The position numbers were made by a program, and so were the translations under genes. Shown here piece by piece: positions 44,601 through 54,179 of a DNA stretch of 64,000 bases; the stretch's first letter is position 1, and the number at the start of each line of letters is the position of its first letter. The stretch covers positions 124,001-188,000 of the forward strand of contig LUGG01000014.1 in assembly GCA_001683735.1 (NCBI GenBank), written 5' to 3'. The notes under the pieces were generated by a model. That model searched no databases. It was not told the DNA's origin and was given only the letters and a program-made list of their open reading frames with translations. This DNA is from Grifola frondosa. Taxonomy: Eukaryota > Basidiomycota > Agaricomycetes > Polyporales > Grifolaceae.

Positions 44601-45754
44601 TCGACAGCACTCACTGGATGGGCCTGGCGTTCGATCCGGTGTTGTTGGTTCGGAGAGCGAAGAACGTTTTGTTCCAGATGAAGTCACTGTGTCATCAGAG
44701 CGGTCCCGAGTATGTGAGTGGTAACCTTCCGCGTCAAGAACAACATCTGACCAAGCTCAAGCGTCAGCAATAAAGTTCAGGGATGAGATTGAAGGCTCAC
44801 TATCTGTGTACAACACATCCGGCGGCTGTCCTTTATCAGCATCTACTTCAGGCAATGCTTCATCCCCTTTGGCAAAGCCTAGGGTTTCTGCTGTAGAGTT
44901 CCAGGCAGTATGCTTCGCCGCAGTGACCTTGTCCGTGAGAAATGCGCGCTCGTCCTTCTCGGTCTCCACTGTAGCCTCCGCTAATGTCTTATCCTTGAGC
45001 TTGTCAAGCTGGGTCTTCTCGGTCTCAACTGCCGCACCGATCATAGTCTTGCCCAACTGAGCAGTACGGGATAATGCGGACAAGGCATCGCCGTTTTCTC
45101 GTTGGTCAGCGGATTCGACAGAAGGTTCCGAGGGCAGTGATGTGGAGCGCGAGATTGCTGACTGAATGCCTGAATCTCCAAGTGGGGCAGGTTTCTCTGT
45201 AGACAACGAAGCATCCAGGTCAAGAAATTCAGGCTCTTGTGAGCTCGAAACAACCTCTGTGACCTTGTCTGCCCCTTCCTTGGTGCCAAATCTGCCCGCT
45301 TGCTCTACTTGCGCATTGGACTCACCGGGCCTCGTAGCCTCGAGGAGAGGACTAGTAACAAGATCATCGGGGATGTCTTCCTCGGTCTCGAAAACGAAGA
45401 AGGCCTCTCCCGCTTCGCCGATCTTCATAGGAAACGGTACTGGGTTTCCGTTAACGAACACGTTGACCTGTTCACGTCAGTGATATGCTAAGTTCAGAGC
45501 TGGAAACGTACTTTCTTATCCTGAGGGCGGAGCACTTGCCATTTGCCGAATCTGACATGGAAGGGAGAGCATACAAGCTCCGTGTCGATGTCCGTTGATC
45601 CGCTCGCATTTGGGTCGCTGTTTGACTCGGATTGTTGCTTGGGACGTCGTATAACAATGACGTCGATGGCGCCAGTAAGAGTGGAGGGATTGAGATCCTT
45701 ATAGTATTGATAAGGGGCACTGATAGCGTTGACAGCGCCGCGGAGGTAGTTCAT
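41683..45754 (-). CDS. PAH1: Lipin / phosphatidate phosphatase (Pah1/Ned1)
   Basis: Mg-dependent phosphatidate phosphatase making diacylglycerol for storage lipid, acting at the ER and nuclear membrane. Ten exons: complement(41683..42360, 42421..42648, 42697..42936, 42991..43133, 43190..43381, 43431..43782, 43846..44557, 44615..44746, 44801..45467, 45512..45754), about 1,195 aa. N-LIP domain: MNYLRGAVNAISAPYQYYKD, TGAIDVIVIR, SPFHVRFGKWQVLRP, VNVFVNG. A long phospho-site-rich linker follows, with a RWAGDM segment near its end. Catalytic HAD domain: SDIDGTITKSD with D807 and D809, GRDWTHLGVAKLY, ILYLTSRAIGQAD, LPEGPVIMSPDRL, FYAGFGNRITDALSYR, IFTIDSTGEVK. Acidic tail ends EAFDEDLLATGEMENVPFL. 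One A seems missing at 42054..42056 (minus-strand AAA), joining RLH-K to MSSFERLSS. Confidence 0.93.
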
Positions 45755-46469
45755 GGACGAGGTGGTGGTCGTGGAGAGAGATCAAGTGCAGACAAGCGCT
45801 GCAAGAACAGAGGATGGGGTCTGTAATGAACCCCACAGTGTATTCAGCGCTCAGTACTTACACCAGCAGCCACGTGCGGTTAGCATATGATTGTCTCCAC
45901 CTCGGATTTGCTAACAAGGAGCATATCATTGCCCAGGTAACCCAAGACAAGACAATCAATGTCGGGAAGTTAAAACAATTGTGATGCGGATTAATGTGCA
46001 ACATGAGACAGAGAACACTCGCGCCAAGTGGAATCGGCAAGCAGTGCAGCATCGGGCCGTGCGCGTGTACGAGCGAGCTAACAATACTATGGCGAAATGT
46101 CGTTTATTTACTACCGTCCCGCATGGCCATGTTCGACGCGGATTATTCACAACCAGCGTAGCGTGAACAATTCTCGGTGACATATCGCCATGTACCCAAC
46201 CGCAGCGATCTCAAACGCCCAACACAGCGTCTACAACCTTGGTAGTGCAATGTGGACCAAGCCAACGAGGAATGTCTTCTCAAAATGAGCTGAAAGAGGT
46301 GATCGGAATGATTGACAGACGCGATGGTGAGGGTCACGGAAATTGCGATTGGAAAGTATGGCACAGGTAATGTCTCGTGTGAATACACAACTCAATGTTC
46401 TTCCCGACCATGCGCCTCATTGTATGCCTGGTGGTCAAAGATAGGACCAAGGGGAGGCTATATTATTCA
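45755..46469. other. Intergenic upstream of PAH1
   Basis: Lipin promoter and the 3' end of NDUFB9 (both minus strand). No gene recognised. Confidence 0.45.
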
Positions 46470-46990
46470 TCAGTAATATACAACAGGGCTGCACAGGAGG
46501 TCAGCACGTACAGGCGCATTGCGTTCCCTAAAGGCAAGAAACGATACATAAGCGAATCCGGGAAATAACGGCTGTGCAAACATACCATTTCGTCCCATCT
46601 GGGGCCATAGCAGCTGGATCGTACGCGTGAGATGAGCGCCGGTCGGACGAGCATACGATGCGGACTTACGTCGATATGGGTCTGGGTGCTGCCGTTCAGC
46701 AAGATACGCCTCCGCCTTCTGGAGAAGGGATGAAAGAGCGCGAGGATCGCGCACGTTGCTAGTCACGCCAATAGGAAATTTCCAAGAGACAAGATGTTAG
46801 ACCTGTGCACCCTTCAGAGGGTCATAGCTGCTGCTTACCGGTTCCTCTCGAACTCTGCCCGGATCGCTAGCGCCCTCCCCCGCCAGATGTCCCGGTTGAT
46901 TACCCAGTTTAAGTCATTGGTCAAGAAGCGTCTGTATAGTGACTGGACATATCTTCGGTGCGCCGTAGAAAACGGCACCGGTGTCGACAT
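46470..46990 (-). CDS. NDUFB9: NADH dehydrogenase (complex I) subunit B9, LYR protein
   Basis: Accessory subunit of mitochondrial complex I of the LYR-motif family, which binds acyl carrier protein. Exons: complement(46470..46527, 46586..46613, 46670..46758, 46839..46990); 108 aa, frame intact. The LYR motif is residues 18-20 in HRRYVQSLYRRFLTN, followed by LNWVINRDIWRGRALAIR, EFERNRNVRDPRAL, LLQKAEAYLAERQHPDPYR and GTKWERN, all matching the human NDUFB9 pattern (RQHPxPY, GGTxYER). One exon is only 28 nt. The C-terminus after WERN is short and not conserved. Confidence 0.88.
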
Positions 46991-47617
46991 GATTTCGTTC
47001 TGGGATGCTTAGGCGTGGGCGCTTGAATGTTCGGCGCATAGGTGGAGGTTTCTCACGGCGTGACCTTACGCGCCTCGCGTCTCAGAGTTGCACAATGCAT
47101 ACATGTTCATCGACATCCGTTTCTGAGTGTATTGGGCTTGATTTACTCCTACGTGGATATGCTATTCTTACCACAGTTTTGCGATTGAAAGCAAAATCAT
47201 TGAGGGATATTGAGGCGGTCTGCTGGTGACAGAGCTCTATTCACGTTATAATGAATTAATACCATACAACAGTTCAAGGATCTTCAGACCAGTTGGGCCG
47301 TAATGCCGTTACCCTGGACACCGAGGTGCGAACTTGAGCATTTTCATTTTGTTCAATAGACACGCGATCACGTGGGAAGAAGACGTCGGGTTGTTGCAGC
47401 GTATTTGTTCCAGTGGGTCCACTTCGATTTATTACCACGGTTCGAAATTCGAATTGAACGGCGGCCCATAATTACTCGACGTTCCTCTCTGCTCTCTTCA
47501 TCTTCATCTGTTCACGACCTCCACTCGTCTCCTGCTCCACGGTTTCACGAAGGCCTTACGCCATCACGCTCAACGCACACGACACTCCCTCAAAACAATC
47601 AACACAGTAACGTCAAT
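46991..47617. promoter_or_regulatory. Divergent promoter region NDUFB9 / large membrane protein
   Basis: About 630 bp between divergent genes. A CACGTG core occurs at 47369..47374 (ATCACGTGGG), the third such site in the window. No coding signal. Confidence 0.4.
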
Positions 47618-50600
47618 ATGATTCCCCTCATCCCGACTCTTGCTCTTGCGTTCGTCTCTTTCGCCTCATCAGCTTTTGTAATTCTTCGCATTTTACTCCC
47701 CATCTTGCCACCAAATCCTCTCAGCCGTCGGGTTCCTCCTGTAAGTACATCATTCTTTGAGTTCACCGATGCACTATTGACAGCTCTGTTCAACAGTCCG
47801 AATTTGGTCTTCCTAATTTCCGCTCTCTTTCCCCTGCGGATAAGAGCCATGTCTGGCTCGCATCCTGTGACTTGCTGGCACTCGCGATTTTCACATGGCA
47901 GGCTGTGAACGAATACATTGGTGGTCCGAGCGACTTCGCTATTGCCCATGATCCTGCATCGGCCATTAGGCTTTGGATAGCTATGACACTGAGGCAGACT
48001 TGTCTCCTTGTCGTTGCGTCCCTTACCCTTCTTCACGTTCGTATGGGTCGTTCTGTGTCATTTGGCGGAAAGCATTGGATGCTTTGGGCACCTACTTTCC
48101 TTGTGGTCGCCATCTCCACGTCCTTGGCTGGTGTGTTGGCTGGCACTAGCGTGGAAAGCCTGTTCTTTGGATTGGTTGCATATTCGACGACAGTAGCTGT
48201 GGTTAGCAGCATTGCGTTTGCGTGCCTGATTGGCACGCTTGTCATTATAAAACGCAACCTCGCTGCCCTTAACGAGATTAGGGATCCCTGGCCTCCAGCC
48301 AAGGAGGTCGAAGATATGCCTCGTCCTTCTTTCGCCACTGAAGACATCGATGCACTGAAGGATGGAAGCTCCTGGATTACCTCTCGCGCGAGTTCTCGTC
48401 ATGACTCCATTTCGGCTTTTTCGTTTTCGACCCACCATTCTGCCAGGGCCTCCAACGCGAGCGCACGTATGCTCCACCCTGCAGTTGCTTCGCATCCTTC
48501 GATCCCAGCCAAGTCATCGTTCTGGTTCAACCCTGGCACTCCTTACACCGGTCGTGATTCGCCCGTTCCCCGGTTCCGCCGTTGCCTGCTCCATATCGCC
48601 CGTCCTCTGCCAACATCAGCGATGATCCTGATCCGTTCAATAGACAGGCACCCCGGGAGCGTATGGGGTCTCAGTCGTCTTGGCTGACGGAGCCCTCAGT
48701 AATCCAAACGACACTTTCTACTTGGTCTTTCCCTACTACGCATCTAAGTATATCACCGTCGTGTTCAACTCCCGACGTTCAACCAATCTCTTGCCTTCCA
48801 TGACTGTGTCCAGCCCTACCACGCCTGCCATGACAAACACCCAAGTCTTGGGCGGTTATGGATATGCTCCCGAGGTTGCTCATGCGGAAAACGGTATTGG
48901 CGCTTTGGCTTCCGGCCCTGCTTCCGACTTAGACATGTCGGTTTACCGTACTATTGGATGGCTGGTGACCATTTGGATTCCTTTGGTATGTGCATATGCT
49001 TCGCTTCCGTAGTAGAACAATTTGTTGAAGCATGTGTCTTAGGCTCTAGCTCTGCCTTACACGTTCATGGTTACGCCCAGCGGTCCTTTGGCATCTCCTG
49101 TCTTGCCCATTCTGCTCATACTTTCTGTGACCTTGTCCTCGCCCTTGCTTGCACTGAATATTATCTTCCGTTCTCCTCTCCCCGTTCCTTCCGGGCTTTT
49201 TGACACCTACAACGATCCTCCTGCTGCCGTTATGCGTGCGCCCTCCCCGCTGAGCACGCTTTCTCATCAATTCTCGCACGAGTACAAACGTAGTGGAAGC
49301 ATGACCGTTGTCGATGGCAGGCGCAGCGGCGACGTGTGGATTGCCAACGGAGACGCTATTGATGGCAAGAGCAAGTTGGGTCGCGCGATGGGTCTCCTTC
49401 AGCCGAAGCCAAAATTGGCAGTCATCCCTCCCGGTGAAGAAAAGATACAGGAATGTGAGGTCACGCCGCCGCTGCCCATGCAGACGGAAGAGCAGCCTTC
49501 CACAGTACCTGCTACCCCGCAGTCGGAGAACAGCGCAGAACTTGGGAAGGCGCGCACGCGGAAGGAGTCGAAGGCATCGTCGTATTACTCGGGCGCATCC
49601 GAGTCAGCGGCGATTGCGACGCAGATCATGATCGCCCAACGCCACTACTCTGCGCTTGCTAAGACTATGGTGCTTCCCCCGTCACCTGAACGCCGAGCGT
49701 CAATGGCTGACGCCGATGTTGGGGTTGCAGTTAGTGGAGTGGAGACGCCTCAATCACGGTCCCAGCGTCCCTCTCAACACCTTCGTGTTCGTTCAGTGTC
49801 GTCTATCAACGAATCTCGCTTCCCAGTCAGCCCGCCACCTTCGACCCCGCTGCCGCCCACTCCACCTTCAGTCAGAGAGTGCAAGGCGCGTCTCATGCAG
49901 CATCGCAGGTCACAATCGCACTCCTCATCTTTAGGCTTTTCATTCGGTCCCGTAGCTGGGGACGATGCTGCAGAGATCGATGCGCTGTCAGCACGGATGC
50001 TCCCGCTCCTTGTGCCCGGCCTAAAGGTCGGCTTAGATGTGAAGGTGCGTGACAGTTGGGATTGGGGTTCATCTGCCCTTCGACTGTCAGCAAGGGGACC
50101 AAGAACACCAAGAAAATCGCTGGGGAACTGTCAACAGCTCTAAAGTCATCCCAAGTGAACTGGGAGGAGTGTCGGCTGACTTCTCGTCACCCGAAATGCA
50201 CTCAACTCCCCCCATCCGTAGTGCTACTTCCAGGGAAAAGAAAACATCCACTCACAAGCGGCATCATTTCAGTTTGCCCAGGTGCGAGGTTTCTTTCGGT
50301 GAAAGCATAGTCACGCGCTAACGCAACGTTCGAATTGATAGTCTCAGCCTTGGTAAGGATGGCTTGCACGCCCTCTCCAGCTGGAGAAACGATCTCAATC
50401 GTGCGTTGGAGAACCGGCTCGGCAGTATACGTCCGCCACCGTGACTGAAAGGCGAAACCATGTTTGGGGTGGAGAGCTTGCTCCCAACACAGAGGCTCAT
50501 CTAACTGCGGTTAGAGAAGAAGATGAGCTGTTGCTCCCCGTCTCTCCGGGAGGAGCTAATCTCGGACGCTCACCATCTGCTTGTACCTTCGATCTCTCGA

Positions 50601-51310
50601 TAATGCCGACAGGTGTACCTCAAGGCATGAACAGTACGCACAACTCCCTGGCAACGCTGATCACCGCGTTGGACCAAGAGTTACGCATGCCTCCCCCATC
50701 CGCGGCGTCCGAGGTCACCTTGTTCGAATTCGACAACACCGAGTTCGACGCACCGCAGGCGTTCAGCACTCCCCATGAATCGCAACGATCCCATTCGAGA
50801 CCTGTTCCCCACAAAGCTTCGCTCGTCCCTGAACTTCCCGCAGAGGCGAGCCCTGCCCGTCATTCCAAAATCAAGTATATCGTCTCTGACGAGAATACCC
50901 CCGAGTCTCCAAAAGTGCCCGTCTCGCCCAAGAGCGTCGCACAGTGGTCTAGCCGTGCTGTCCGTCCTCTCGTCCCGAAATCACCGAAGTCAAAGGTGAA
51001 GCCGAAGAAGTCTAAGTTCGCTTCGCCACCTGGAGGTGGTCTTCGACCTCTGTCCCTACTTCAGGACCGTGATGGGAACATGGGGCCGAGCTCTCAAACA
51101 CAGCCTCTTTCATTCGGGAAAAAGCAGAATACGGTGAACGACGAGAATGTCAATCCGAACGCAAGGGGTAAGAAGGGCCTGAAGCCGTTGAAGCTCTCCC
51201 GCTCGGAGACGACCAAGGCCCGAGCTGTCCTCAGACAGGAAGAGGTCTTGCCTGATGTCGTTGTCAGGCCACCATCTGGACACGATGGATTCGGATATGC
51301 GTTCCGCTGA
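47618..51310 (+). CDS. Large multi-pass membrane protein with long Ser/Pro-rich tail
   Basis: Basidiomycete hypothetical protein, function unknown. Exon 1 47618..47740 encodes a first transmembrane helix (LALAFVSFASSAFVILRILLP). Exon 2 from 47797 carries a receptor-like set of helices (WLASCDLLALAIFTW, LRQTCLLVVASLTLLHV, WAPTFLVVAISTSLAGVLAG, VAYSTTVAVVSSIAFACLIG). After a Ser-rich loop and intron 48986..49042 come two more (VYRTIGWLVTIWIPLALALP, ILLILSVTLSSPLLAL). The C-terminal about 600 residues are disordered with SPxx and PLPPTPP motifs and the basic run KSPKSKVKPKKSK. Another intron lies at about 50282-50341. Frame corrections are needed at the CCCC run 48568..48571, near 48740-48770, near 50050-50150, and at CC 50439..50440. 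Confidence 0.6.
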
Positions 51311-51560
51311 TGAACCAAAAATCGTCCTCAAATGACACTACCAGACTTTTGTTGAAGTTTATTCTTGTTGTATACCCTTAATTGCTGTGAGTTTTCGTAG
51401 TCTGTTTTGCTCTCTTGTTTCCTTTGTTGTTGTCATGTCCCTGGACGCTGATGAACCAAAATCGTCACTACCAGACTTTTGCTGAAGTTTATTCTTGGTG
51501 TATACCCTTAATTCGCTGTGACTTTTCGTAATCTGCTTTGCTCTCTTGTTATCGTTGTCG
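51307..51560 (+). repeat. Tandem duplication of 3'UTR sequence, two copies
   Basis: Two diverged copies of about 115-140 bp start at the stop codon (GCTGATGAACCAAAA at about 51307 and again at about 51448). Both share CACTACCAGACTTTTG, GAAGTTTATTCTTG, GTATACCCTTAATT and GCTCTCTTGTT. The second copy repeats the terminal TGA and the likely processing region. Confidence 0.8.
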
Positions 51561-51921
51561 TGTCCCTCTATGCTCTATGCCATACTCTCGTCTTGCCATG
51601 CTCCCTCTCGCTGCCTCACCTGTCTTGTTCCTCCTTTGCAATTGGCTATACTCTACTGTTCTAGGCGTCCCGAGACGTGCTGCCTTGTATTTGTGCTGCT
51701 GCTGCGATAGTTCCCTAGATCTTGATGGCTTCCATGAGGTAGGATTTTGTGACGATGTTATTCTTGGTCGTCTCCTACAAAGTAAATGTTACTTACGTCG
51801 TTCCGAGCGCATGATCGCTCTGTGTAATAAATTGCTCAACCTTTGCAAATGCTACTTTCTAGCAAACGGATCGCACGACGCTAACATCAAGGAACTATCA
51901 AACGCAGGTACAAGAATATGG
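51561..51921. other. Convergent intergenic region
   Basis: Between the membrane protein (+) and TEX1 (-). A 161-codon open frame across it has no signature. Confidence 0.4.
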
Positions 51922-53362
51922 TTACATGCCAGGGCCAAAGAGATTGATACAAGCATTATATATAGGAGGACCTTCTCTCGGGATAGTCTTTATTTGCCCA
52001 CAATACGCAAAGACATATTTTGATGGGTGCCAAGCTACCGTGCATGGGGGAGTGGACGTTTGGACACGGTGCAGCGGCAGGCCGGTCTCCGTAGCGCACT
52101 GAAGCTCACGGTCAATAAAGGATTCGATCGCACGGACTGCAACGCGATACTCACGATCTCGACATATGGTCCGGCGGTGGCAACGGCGAGAAATTCACCA
52201 TCATGCGAGAAGCTGAGCGCGTTTATAGCGTGTCTGTGCAGAAAGTAGCGTCAGACGCCATTTACGCTGCTTCGAGCAGGAAGAGCACGTACTCGCAGGA
52301 GGTGATTGACCGTTGACACATCCATGATGATATCTCGAAGAGGTTCACTATCGAATCGTAGCCGCCTGTGGCCAGATATATGCCCCGGGGGTCGAACGCG
52401 GCAGCCGTGCAGCCTCCGACGTGCGCAGCTGCATTGATTACCATCTGGTACGACGGGTACTGTAACGCGCGCACTGAGGTCTCAGCTTGGTGGGTGAGTA
52501 TGATGCCATCGCCGGCGGGATTGAATAATACGGTTGACGCTGCGATCTGTGGAAGACGTCAGCTTGAAAGTCAAGTGATGAGGAAAATCACACTGACACT
52601 GTCTCTGTCGGAGATGTGCCACTGCTCCTTCGTTTCTTCTCCTTCTTTGCCATAGGTCAACACATGTAGGTGCCGTCCCGTACTTGTGAACAAGATAGTG
52701 CGACCATCTGGGGAATAGGTCGTCATCACGGGAGACACTTTCGATTGACATAGCTGCACATGGCGACTTTCTGGCAACGAGGAACCCCGTCAGAAAACCG
52801 CAAATAGTTGACATGAATCATGCATACGTCTCCCGTCCCATAAAACTATTCTCTTGTCCTTCTGACTTGACGTACAAAAGAGCTCCGGATGCGTAGGATT
52901 CCACGAGACATAGTCCACATCGTCTGAATGGGCCCCAGAAAAATTGGCTGAAGCACGAGGTTCCATCTAAACATGCATACGGATCAATGCCGGGCAATCA
53001 GCAAGCATGCTTGTTCGAGGATTGGGTACGTACAGTTTTCTCCGGAGACCATACACGCGCCACCTTGTCGATGCCAACCGCGGCCAGCTTCCTGCCGTCG
53101 CAACTCCACGCAACATGGTTCATAAGCTGCGGGGACTGGAAACGTACTTCGCGCGGCCTGAACGCGGAAAAGGTTGGAGGCTAAGACAAAGAAACGCGAC
53201 CGGTTACTGACTTGTCTCGAAACACACTGCGACCGCGATCAATATTCGTACATGGATGCCTCGGACGGCGAACGTTGCATGAAGTGGGGGTGAAGGAGGG
53301 CGCTGATACGGAATAGTATCATCCTCGTCCCGTCCATTGAGGTTTGCAGTTGAATTTGACAT
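51922..53362 (-). CDS. TEX1: THO complex subunit TEX1/THOC3 (WD40 protein)
   Basis: WD40 subunit of the THO/TREX complex linking transcription to mRNA export. Exons: complement(51922..52098, 52155..52233, 52293..52546, 52598..52770, 52828..52966, 53034..53180, 53252..53362); 359 aa, frame intact. Blades seen in order: FRPREVRFQSPQL, HVAWSCDGRKLAAVGIDKVARVWSPEK; GAHSDDVDYVSWNPTHPELFCTSSQKDKRIVLWD; VSPVMTTYSPDGRTILFTS, GEETKEQWHISD; ASTVLFNPAGDGIILT; GCTAAAFDPRGIYLATGGYDSIVNLF; INALSFSHDGEFLAVATAGPYVEI; and TVAWHPSKYVFAYCGQ, ending INLFGPGM. This matches the THOC3 order, including the EQW segment. Confidence 0.9.
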
Positions 53363-53604
53363 GATTGAACAAGATTATTACAGCCGCCACTGACTTGTAA
53401 GTGAGCGTTAAGACAAGACAATGAGGCGCCCAGTGCGCTCCTGCGAAAAATGATCGGCTCGCTGACGTGAGCAAGCCAGATTAGGCAGGTCTGCAGGTTC
53501 GAACTGATTCTCCCCCATCAGCGAAAAGTCGCCCCGCTTAACGTAAAATATATTAGAATATAAGGGTCATAATCGAATATATTCAAGTGTAATCTTACCG
53601 GCAG

Positions 53605-53880
53605 TTATCAGGAGGGTTTACCTACTGGCAGGTGGTGCCAGTACGGTAGCCCTGCCCGGATCTGGTAAGGGCCTGGTGGCGGCCCGATAAGCTACGGCCG
53701 GCTTCACACTACCGTATGGCAAGCTACGGTAAGGTACAATAAGCTCCGGCCAGCCCAGTAGGGGCATGCGGCCAGTTACGGTAAGCTACGGCCAGTTCAG
53801 CGCGGGCGCGCGGCCAGCGCTGATGAGTTACGGTAAGGTACGGCCAACTCAGCGCTGGAGCGCGGCCAGCACTGATAATA
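53605..53880. repeat. GC-rich direct-repeat field, possible transposon subterminal repeats
   Basis: Words TACGGTAAG, AGCTACGGCCAG, GGTACGGCCA and CAGCGCTGG/GCGCGGCCAGC recur about every 30-50 bp over about 280 bp, mostly in one orientation. Arrays like this are typical of subterminal transposase-binding regions of CACTA/Plavaka-type DNA transposons. It lies about 400 bp left of the companion ORF of the Plavaka-like transposase. No terminal repeat pair was identified. Confidence 0.55.
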
Positions 53881-54001
53881 ATATCAGACTAGTCCTATTC
53901 CAAATGTGGTTCCAATCATGATTTATTTCGTAGACAGGCGACATGCTAATACACGAGGTTCGGCTGATATCTGAACAATGAAGTTAACTGAGTGTGCGAA
54001 C

Positions 54002-54099
54002 ACATAACGGACAGAGCAACAGAGCGTGCATCAAGAATAATAGCGAGAAAACATAACGGACAGAGCGAAAGAGCGTGCATCAAGAATAATAGCGAGAAA
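54002..54099. repeat. 49-bp tandem duplication
   Basis: ACATAACGGACAGAGC followed by an AGCGTGCATCAAGAATAATA segment occurs at 54002 and again at 54051 with two or three differences. Two copies, period 49 bp. Confidence 0.85.
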
Positions 54100-54179
54100 A
54101 CATGAACAACGTCGGGAAAACATGTTAATCATCCTGAATACATGTCAGCATATAATCTCAATTGAGAAATATGAATACT

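Larger units (their letters stand above)
53363..54179. other. Start of transposon-rich zone
   Basis: No gene. Contains the direct-repeat field at 53605-53880 and a 49-bp tandem duplication at 54002, described separately. AT content rises between these blocks. Confidence 0.5.

Noticed and set aside
47005..47229. Plus-strand 74-codon frame upstream of the large membrane protein
   Set aside because: No homologous pattern, no splice structure; it sits in the divergent promoter region.
53605..53880. Direct-repeat field as a CRISPR-like array
   Set aside because: Repeat words are irregular in length and spacing, there are no unique uniform spacers, and the host is a eukaryote.
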